Assembly (NCBI GenBank): GCA_964485455.1 | Contig: CAZAJU010000077.1 | Location: 1 to 9,929 of the forward strand | Reading direction: 5' to 3' | Length of the DNA stretch: 9,929 bases | Source: Tissierella_B sp964485455 | GTDB taxonomy: Bacteria; Bacillota; Clostridia; Tissierellales; Tissierellaceae | Part shown: positions 5,909-9,929 of the stretch, piece after piece | How the letters are laid out: the number at the start of each line of letters is the position of its first letter | How positions within the stretch are numbered: the first letter of the stretch is position 1 | Position numbers and translations under genes: made by a program | The notes under the pieces: model-generated | Told to the model about the DNA's origin: nothing | Seen by the model: the letters and a program-made list of their open reading frames with translations, nothing else | The model's database searches: none

Positions 5909-7456
5909 TTAAGTTGCCAGGGTGCTTTTATTAATGTACTTCTTATAAATATGGTCTAGTTCGTCTTTATCTATAGTTTCTTTTTCTAGGAGAGTTGAAG
6001 CAATTTCAAGGAGCACTTCAAAATGATCCTCAATTATTGAAATAGCATTGGAATAAGCCTTGTCGGTTATTTTCTTGATTTCCATCCTTATGGAATCATA
6101 ATTATATCGTATATATGCTTCATCAAGAGCCATATATCCCAGTGAACTCATACCATAACTGCAGACCATTTCCCTAGCTATATCAGTTGCCTTATTCAAA
6201 TCGTCTTTTGCTCCTGTGGTAATTTCTTTGAATTTAAATTCCTCTGCAGCTCTTCCGGCTAGGAGGCAAGTAATTCTATGGAGTAGCTCTGTTTCGGTAA
6301 AGAGGTATCTTTCCTCATCTGGAAACTTTAGTACATATCCCAATGCATGACCCCTAGGAACTATAGAAATCTTCTGGATTAAATCGGTATTTACTACCTT
6401 TGAAACAAGTGCATGACCTGCTTCATGAATAGCCACTATATTTTTCTCTTTCAATAAAACAGATGGGTTTTTCACTTCTAAGCCTGCTAGAACCCTTTCG
6501 ATAGCAGCATCAAATTCGTTGATGGAAATAGTATTCTTTTTATTTCTGACGGCCAATATAGCTGCTTCATTGGCAATATTAGCTAATTCAGCGCCTGAAA
6601 GTCCCACAGTTTTTTGTGCTAAATCCTTAATGCTTATGGATTTATCTAAGGGCTTGTTGTTTGTATGGACCTCTAAAATCTTTTCTCTAGCCTTGATATT
6701 TGGATTTCCAACATAGATATGCCTGTCAAACCTTCCTGGTCTTAGAAGAGCTTCATCAAGTAAGTCCAAGCGGTTTGTAGCTCCTATAACGATGATGGTT
6801 TCATCGGTTTCGAAACCATCCAGTTCTATTAAAAGCTGATTTAAAGTTTGATCTTTTTCATTATTGGATTCTGAGTTTCTTTTAGTACCTATAGCGTCGA
6901 TTTCGTCTATAAAGATAATACATGGTGCGTCCTTTTTTGCTTTTTCAAATAGAGTTCTTACCCTTTTAGCACCGACACCTACGTATTTTTCTACAAATTC
7001 CGACCCGCTGGCGTAGAGGAATGTGGAGTTTGTTTCACCTGCAACTGCTTTAGCTAGAAGGGTTTTTCCTGTTCCTGGTGGGCCATGAAATAATATGCCC
7101 TTTGGCATTTTGGCTCCCATTTTCTTGTACTTAAAGGAATTATTGATGAAATCTATGTTTTCTTGTAGCTCTTCCTTTATTTCTTCTAATCCTGCCACAT
7201 CCTTAAAGGATACGTTTGGTCTTACCCTTTCTTTCTGATTTAGGTTTTCTATGCTTAGGATAGAGGGCATAAGCTGTGGGCCTTCATTCAAGCTGCGATA
7301 ATAGAAAAATAGGATTGTGGTCAAAGCTATAACCAAAAGTTTGTCACCAAAGCTTACATCCACATTCATCGATGGAATAAAGATGCTTAAAACCAGTAAA
7401 GCTGAAGAAATCAAACCGACCAAAAAGAACATAAACACTATTTTTTTCTTCTTCAA
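5909..7456 (-). CDS. Short FtsH-type membrane AAA+ zinc metalloprotease
   Basis: This 515-residue ATP-dependent membrane protease is of the FtsH family. Two hydrophobic segments (about 6-28 and 40-53) are separated by only about 11 residues, so the roughly 70-100 residue external domain of ordinary FtsH is missing. The AAA+ module has Walker A GPPGTGKT (125-132), pore motif Y158-V-G in place of the usual F-V-G, Walker B IIFIDEID (180-187) and the second region of homology ending LLRPGRFDR with arginine fingers R239 and R242. The peptidase has HEAGH (344-348) and probable third zinc ligand D419 in GAKDDL. All catalytic residues are present, so it should be active. The start is TTG at 7456, five bases after GGCGGGGA (minus strand, 7461-7470); a TTG at 7474 would bury that site. 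The C terminus is short. It may be a paralogue beside a canonical FtsH elsewhere, so no symbol is assigned. Confidence 0.93.
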   Translation of the reverse strand: MKKKKIVFMFFLVGLISSALLVLSIFIPSMNVDVSFGDKLLVIALTTILFFYYRSLNEGPQLMPSILSIENLNQKERVRPNVSFKDVAGLEEIKEELQENIDFINNSFKYKKMGAKMPKGILFHGPPGTGKTLLAKAVAGETNSTFLYASGSEFVEKYVGVGAKRVRTLFEKAKKDAPCIIFIDEIDAIGTKRNSESNNEKDQTLNQLLIELDGFETDETIIVIGATNRLDLLDEALLRPGRFDRHIYVGNPNIKAREKILEVHTNNKPLDKSISIKDLAQKTVGLSGAELANIANEAAILAVRNKKNTISINEFDAAIERVLAGLEVKNPSVLLKEKNIVAIHEAGHALVSKVVNTDLIQKISIVPRGHALGYVLKFPDEERYLFTETELLHRITCLLAGRAAEEFKFKEITTGAKDDLNKATDIAREMVCSYGMSSLGYMALDEAYIRYNYDSIRMEIKKITDKAYSNAISIIEDHFEVLLEIASTLLEKETIDKDELDHIYKKYINKSTLAT

Positions 7457-7497
7457 TTTATCCCCGCCTTTCAATATTCATAGTGTAACCAAATGAA

Positions 7498-7542
7498 TTT
7501 TTTATATTATTCAAAAGTTCTACTTTTCAATAATATAAAAAA
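7498..7542. promoter_or_regulatory. Near-perfect 45-bp palindrome with the protease promoter inside
   Basis: The arms 7498-7518 and 7522-7542 are complementary at 20 of 21 positions (the exception is C7512 against C7528) around the centre TCT. On the minus strand TTGAAA (7530-7525) and TATAAA (7506-7501) are 18 bases apart and would start the protease mRNA about 40 bases before its start codon. By symmetry the plus strand reads TTCAAA (7510-7515) and TATAAA (7534-7539), a weaker promoter pointing towards 7546. An operator for a dimeric regulator at TTCAAAAGT-TCT-ACTTTTCAA is a plausible reading. Confidence 0.6.
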
Positions 7543-7545
7543 GGG

Positions 7546-7652
7546 GTTGTAGGGGATTATCTCCTGCGGGTTTCAGGAATGTGCTCAGACTTAAGTAGCA
7601 ATCGTCCAAGGAAACCTAGGGTTTCCTAGCGAAGGTTATGAAGTCACTTTTT
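7546..7652 (+). ncRNA. Candidate small RNA or leader, unidentified
   Basis: Within the 350-base gap between divergent genes, this stretch is richer in G and C than its AT-rich surroundings and has no ORF. It begins just after a possible plus-strand promoter (7510-7539) and ends in AGTCACTTTTT. Local pairings are TCCTG/CAGGA (7562-7566 and 7574-7578), GGAAACC/GGTTTCC with loop TAG (7610-7616 and 7620-7626) and a longer-range GACTT/AAGTC (7588-7592 and 7641-7645). It matches no RNA family I recognise: no SRP, tmRNA, RNase P or common riboswitch core is seen. Either strand could be transcribed. Confidence 0.25.
7611..7652 (+). repeat. 42-nt repeated element, copy B
   Basis: It matches 1929-1970 at 36 of 42 positions without gaps; the differences are confined to the 13-base middle. 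In this copy AACC (7613-7616) can pair with GGTT (7634-7637) around CTAGG/CCTAG, a more complete helix than in copy A. In both places the element stands upstream of an extended -10 promoter (TGG followed by TATTAT or TATAAT) serving a gene in the same direction. Confidence 0.6.
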
Positions 7653-7670
7653 AATATAATTAATAATCTG

Positions 7671-7699
7671 CTGAAAAATAAAAATTAGTTTGGTATAAT
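7671..7699 (+). promoter_or_regulatory. Probable pepV promoter
   Basis: TGGTATAAT (7691-7699) is a full extended -10. CTGAAA (7671-7676) is a fair -35 with a 17-base spacer. The start site would be near 7706, giving a leader of about 100 bases. Confidence 0.7.
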
Positions 7700-7792
7700 G
7701 AGGTGGAGAAGCAAAACATCCACCTCATTGCGGCGGAGTGATGAAATTGCATAGCAATTTGCGCTGATGCTTAAATGAGGTAGAGAAACAAA
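7697..7792 (+). repeat. Structured pepV leader with flanking 19-nt direct repeat
   Basis: AATGAGGTGGAGAAGCAAA (7697-7715) recurs as AATGAGGTAGAGAAACAAA (7774-7792), 17 of 19 identical and 77 bases apart. CCACCTCATT (7720-7729) is the exact reverse complement of 7697-7706, and its 3' eight bases can pair equally with AATGAGGT at 7774-7781. Inside is a perfect hairpin AAATTGC-ATA-GCAATTT (7744-7760). In the predicted transcript (from about 7706) mainly the second pairing is available. It could be a small inserted element or a regulatory leader. No T run follows it. Confidence 0.55.
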
Positions 7793-7806
7793 GAAAGGAG
7801 AGTTTT

Positions 7807-9204
7807 ATGGATTTTTTAGAATTAATTGATTCATATGAAAAAGATATAATTCAATCTACACAGGAGACAATCCGTATTAAATCCGTAGAGGAAAAACCAT
7901 TACCTGGTATGCCCTTTGGAGAAGGACCCTATAGGGCCTTGGAACACATCCTTGAATTAGGAAAAGAAATGGGGTTTCAGGTTAAAAACCTAGATGGATA
8001 TGCAGGACACATAGAATTTGGAGAGAAAGAAGAAACGGTAGGTGTACTTGCCCATGTTGATGTTGTCCCTGAAGGTGATGGCTGGACTTATCCTCCTTAT
8101 GGTGCAGAAATTCATGATGGAAAGATATTTGGAAGAGGAACTACAGATGATAAAGGACCTGCTATAGCAACTCTTTATGCAATGAAGGCTCTAAAAGAAG
8201 CAGGTTTAGAACTAAATAAAAATATAAGATTGATTATAGGTGCAAATGAGGAAACAGGCTGGAAATGTATGGATCATTATTTCAAAAATGAGAAAGCACC
8301 TGATATGGGATTTACACCTGATGCAAATTTTCCTGTAATTCATGGGGAAAAAGGGATAATCATTTTTGACTTGGTATTCAAAATGAATAAGCCTACAGCT
8401 TGTGATATATATTTAAGGGATTTAAAGGGCGGCAATGCACCTAATATGGTTCCTGATTATGCAGAAGCCTTGCTAGAGGTTAAGAATCCTGAAAACGTAG
8501 AATTATCATTGAAGGAGTACAATAAGGATAAAGAAATTCCGCTCTCTATATTAAAGGATGGAAATATGATAAAGCTATCTGTAAAGGGCATATCCGCCCA
8601 TGGTAGTACTCCAGAAAAAGGTGAAAATGCTATTTCTCATCTAATGGGTTTCTTAGGCCATCTTTTTGATGGTGGATGTTCTACTTGTAGATTTATTGAT
8701 TTGTATAACGAGAGAATTGCATATAAGCACAATGGAGAGGGTATAGGTTGCGGTCTTGAAGATGATGTATCAGGAAAGTTAAACTTTAATCCGGGAATGA
8801 TAAAGATAGAGGATGGGAAAATCATTCTGACTATAAACATAAGATATCCTATAAAGACTACTTCAAAGGAAGTTTATGATTGTCTTAGAGAAAATCTTAA
8901 GGATACAACTATTGAGGTAGTTGAGGGAAGCAAAGACTCTAAGCCTATTTATACTCCTGCAGATGACTTTTTAGTTGAGAAGTTGATGAATGTCTATAGA
9001 GAAATGAGTGGAGATGATAAGTCCCTGCCAATCACTATTGGAGGAGGCACATATGCTAGAGCCATGAAGAATGCTGTAGCCTTTGGCCCTATGTTTCCTG
9101 GACAAAAAGATGTTGCTCATCAAAAGGATGAGTATATAGGAATCGAGCATCTAATTAAGATAACTAAAATCTATGCTAAAGCTTTATATGAACTTGCTAA
9201 ATAA
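7807..9204 (+). CDS. pepV: Dipeptidase PepV (M20 family zinc peptidase)
   Basis: This 465-residue protein is of the M20 metallopeptidase family and of typical PepV length. It cleaves dipeptides (in characterised PepV, those with an N-terminal hydrophobic or beta-alanyl residue) in the cytosol and so releases amino acids from imported peptides. The start is ATG after AAGGAG (7795-7800). The two-zinc site is intact: H83-V-D85 in LAHVDVVPEGDGW, bridging D115 in GRGTTDDKGP, catalytic and ligand glutamates E148/E149 in GANEETGWKCMDHYF, D172 in FTPDANFPV and H438 in DVAHQKDE. The substrate-binding histidine H265 (ISAHGSTPEKG) lies in the lid domain inserted at about 180-380. There is no signal peptide. 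It stands alone between its own promoter and that of infC, with no clear terminator before the latter. Confidence 0.95.
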   Translation: MDFLELIDSYEKDIIQSTQETIRIKSVEEKPLPGMPFGEGPYRALEHILELGKEMGFQVKNLDGYAGHIEFGEKEETVGVLAHVDVVPEGDGWTYPPYGAEIHDGKIFGRGTTDDKGPAIATLYAMKALKEAGLELNKNIRLIIGANEETGWKCMDHYFKNEKAPDMGFTPDANFPVIHGEKGIIIFDLVFKMNKPTACDIYLRDLKGGNAPNMVPDYAEALLEVKNPENVELSLKEYNKDKEIPLSILKDGNMIKLSVKGISAHGSTPEKGENAISHLMGFLGHLFDGGCSTCRFIDLYNERIAYKHNGEGIGCGLEDDVSGKLNFNPGMIKIEDGKIILTINIRYPIKTTSKEVYDCLRENLKDTTIEVVEGSKDSKPIYTPADDFLVEKLMNVYREMSGDDKSLPITIGGGTYARAMKNAVAFGPMFPGQKDVAHQKDEYIGIEHLIKITKIYAKALYELAK

Positions 9205-9214
9205 AAAATAATAT

Positions 9215-9243
9215 TTGACAAAGGGAATACTATAGCATATAAT
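9215..9243 (+). promoter_or_regulatory. Consensus promoter of the infC operon
   Basis: TTGACA (9215-9220) and TATAAT (9238-9243) are both exact consensus hexamers with a 17-base spacer, as suits a highly expressed translation operon. Transcription should start near 9250. Confidence 0.93.
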
Positions 9244-9249
9244 AGACAA

Positions 9250-9382
9250 GAACTGAATATCTAGTTTAAGTAGAAGGTTCCGCTTCTCACCTTATTGCTG
9301 CGGCTTATAAGGTTTTGATAATAGTCCTGGAGGGCTATATATTGTGATGTAATTAAGCGGGCGTTCTATGCCCGTTTTTTTT
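9250..9382 (+). promoter_or_regulatory. L20-type leader of infC (ribosomal protein autoregulation)
   Basis: The leader contains the signature GTTCCGCTTCTCACC (9277-9291), in which AGAAG/CTTCT (9272-9276 and 9283-9287) forms a small hairpin. It is followed by ACCTTAT/ATAAGGT (9289-9295 and 9307-9313), ATAGTCC/GGGCTAT (9321-9327 and 9332-9338) and then a terminator. This arrangement fits the Firmicutes L20 leader, where ribosomal protein L20 binds the RNA and favours premature termination before infC-rpmI-rplT. The family name is from the signature and context; the complete L20-binding fold was not modelled. Confidence 0.85.
9355..9382 (+). terminator. Attenuator terminator in the infC leader
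   Basis: CGGGC (9358-9362) pairs with GCCCG (9370-9374), extended by AAG against TTT, around a 7-base loop. Eight T residues follow (9375-9382). It lies before the infC ribosome binding site, as expected for an attenuator. Confidence 0.92.
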
Positions 9383-9411
9383 ATGCAATTAAAATTAGGA
9401 GGTGCTGTACT

Positions 9412-9921
9412 ATTAAAGAGCTTCAGATTAATGAAGAGATAAGAGACAAGGAAGTTAGACTAATCGATGTTGATGGAAGTCAGCTAGGGGTTGTTCCAAC
9501 TAGAAAGGCTATGGAAATAGCTAATGAAAGAAAGCTTGACCTTGTAAATGTTGCTCCTACTGCGAAGCCACCAGTATGTAAAATACTAGATTACGGAAAA
9601 TACAAATACGAAATCGCTAAGAAGGAAAAGGAAGCTAAGAAGAACCAAAAGGTTATCAATATCAAAGAAATTCGTTTATCCCCAAATATTGAAACTCACG
9701 ATTTAACTACGAAGGCAAACAGAGCCATCGAGTTCTTAGGTGACGGAGATAAGGTAAAGATAGCTGTAAGATTCCGTGGTAGAGAAATGGGTCATACAGA
9801 AATGGGTAGAGTTGTACTTGATGACTTTGTAAAACTTGTAGGAGATGCAGGCGTTATAGAAAAACCTGCAAAATTAGAAGGAAGAAATATGATAATGTTT
9901 CTTGCACCAAAATCAGAGTAA
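9412..9921 (+). CDS. infC: Translation initiation factor IF-3, ATT start codon
   Basis: This 169-residue protein has the normal length of IF-3, which binds the 30S subunit, keeps it apart from 50S and checks the start codon-initiator tRNA pairing. The first ATG in frame (9511) would remove 33 residues that are plainly IF-3 (INEEIRDKEVRLIDVDGSQL, from residue 6). The true start is ATT at 9412, nine bases after AGGAGG (9397-9402), as in B. subtilis and E. coli infC, where the rare codon is a self-regulating device because IF-3 discriminates against it. The N-domain covers about 1-75 with LDLVNVAPTAKPPVCKILDYGK; the lysine-rich linker is at about 77-92; the C-domain follows with IRLSPNIETHDL and RFRGREMGHTEMG and ends ...GRNMIMFLAPKSE. 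The stop is TAA at 9919. rpmI and rplT are expected next, beyond the window. Confidence 0.97.
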   Translation: MKELQINEEIRDKEVRLIDVDGSQLGVVPTRKAMEIANERKLDLVNVAPTAKPPVCKILDYGKYKYEIAKKEKEAKKNQKVINIKEIRLSPNIETHDLTTKANRAIEFLGDGDKVKIAVRFRGREMGHTEMGRVVLDDFVKLVGDAGVIEKPAKLEGRNMIMFLAPKSE

Positions 9922-9929
9922 GTTTAGGA

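Noticed and set aside
6519..6716. Plus-strand ORF of 65 codons inside the FtsH-like gene
   Set aside because: It is antisense to the conserved AAA+ region; its apparent hydrophobicity is a by-product of the opposite strand.
7462..7481. Short ORF MNIERRG starting at 7481 on the minus strand as a leader peptide
   Set aside because: It has seven codons, no ribosome binding site and overlaps the protease ribosome binding site; chance is the simpler explanation.
7546..7652. SRP, 6S, tmRNA or a known riboswitch in this gap
   Set aside because: None of the conserved cores I know for these RNAs is visible, so only an unidentified candidate is listed.
8637..8840. Minus-strand ORF of 67 codons inside pepV
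   Set aside because: It is a shadow of a conserved gene with no independent support.

Overview
The window is AT-rich DNA with strong AGGAGG-type ribosome binding sites, TTGACA/TATAAT promoters, a T-box leader, an L20-type infC leader and a YtxC-family gene. This points to an anaerobic, probably spore-forming member of the Bacillota (Clostridia/Tissierellia-like). The exact genus cannot be read from the sequence alone. Nearly everything is core translation and housekeeping, not a phage, plasmid or defence island.

Layout. Positions 1-220 hold the 3' end of a tRNA-Gly, a short repeat element, a complete tRNA-Cys(GCA) and an intrinsic terminator. Positions 232-1878 hold two genes in the same direction: a DUF6873-like protein of probable pentein (GME) fold, then the sporulation-linked ytxC. 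Positions 1902-3361 hold a 42-nt repeated element, an extended -10 promoter and a histidyl-tRNA synthetase whose signature motifs look closer to the eukaryotic/archaeal type than to the textbook bacterial one. Positions 3392-5861 hold a consensus promoter, a threonine T-box riboswitch with specifier ACC, about 300 bases packed with inverted repeats, and thrS. A bidirectional terminator separates thrS from a convergent gene for a short FtsH-type membrane protease (5909-7456, minus strand). The intergenic region 7457-7806 is divergent between that protease and pepV. It contains a 45-bp near-perfect palindrome carrying the protease promoter, an unexplained G-rich stretch ending in the second copy of the 42-nt element, and a structured pepV leader. 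Positions 7807-9204 are a PepV-type M20 dipeptidase. Positions 9215-9921 are a consensus promoter, an L20-type attenuator leader and infC, which starts at a non-canonical ATT codon.

How it fits together. The order ytxC ... thrS ... infC resembles the ytxC-thrS-infC neighbourhood of Bacillus subtilis, here expanded by insertion of hisS, the protease and pepV. thrS is predicted to be induced when uncharged tRNA-Thr accumulates. infC, and the rpmI-rplT genes expected just past the window edge, are predicted to be repressed by free ribosomal protein L20. I see no previously undescribed multi-gene system. The unexplained signals are all non-coding: the 42-nt element found twice, the TGACCTA hairpin family found three times (one copy wedged between the T-box terminator and thrS), the palindrome over the protease promoter, and the possible small RNA at about 7546-7652.
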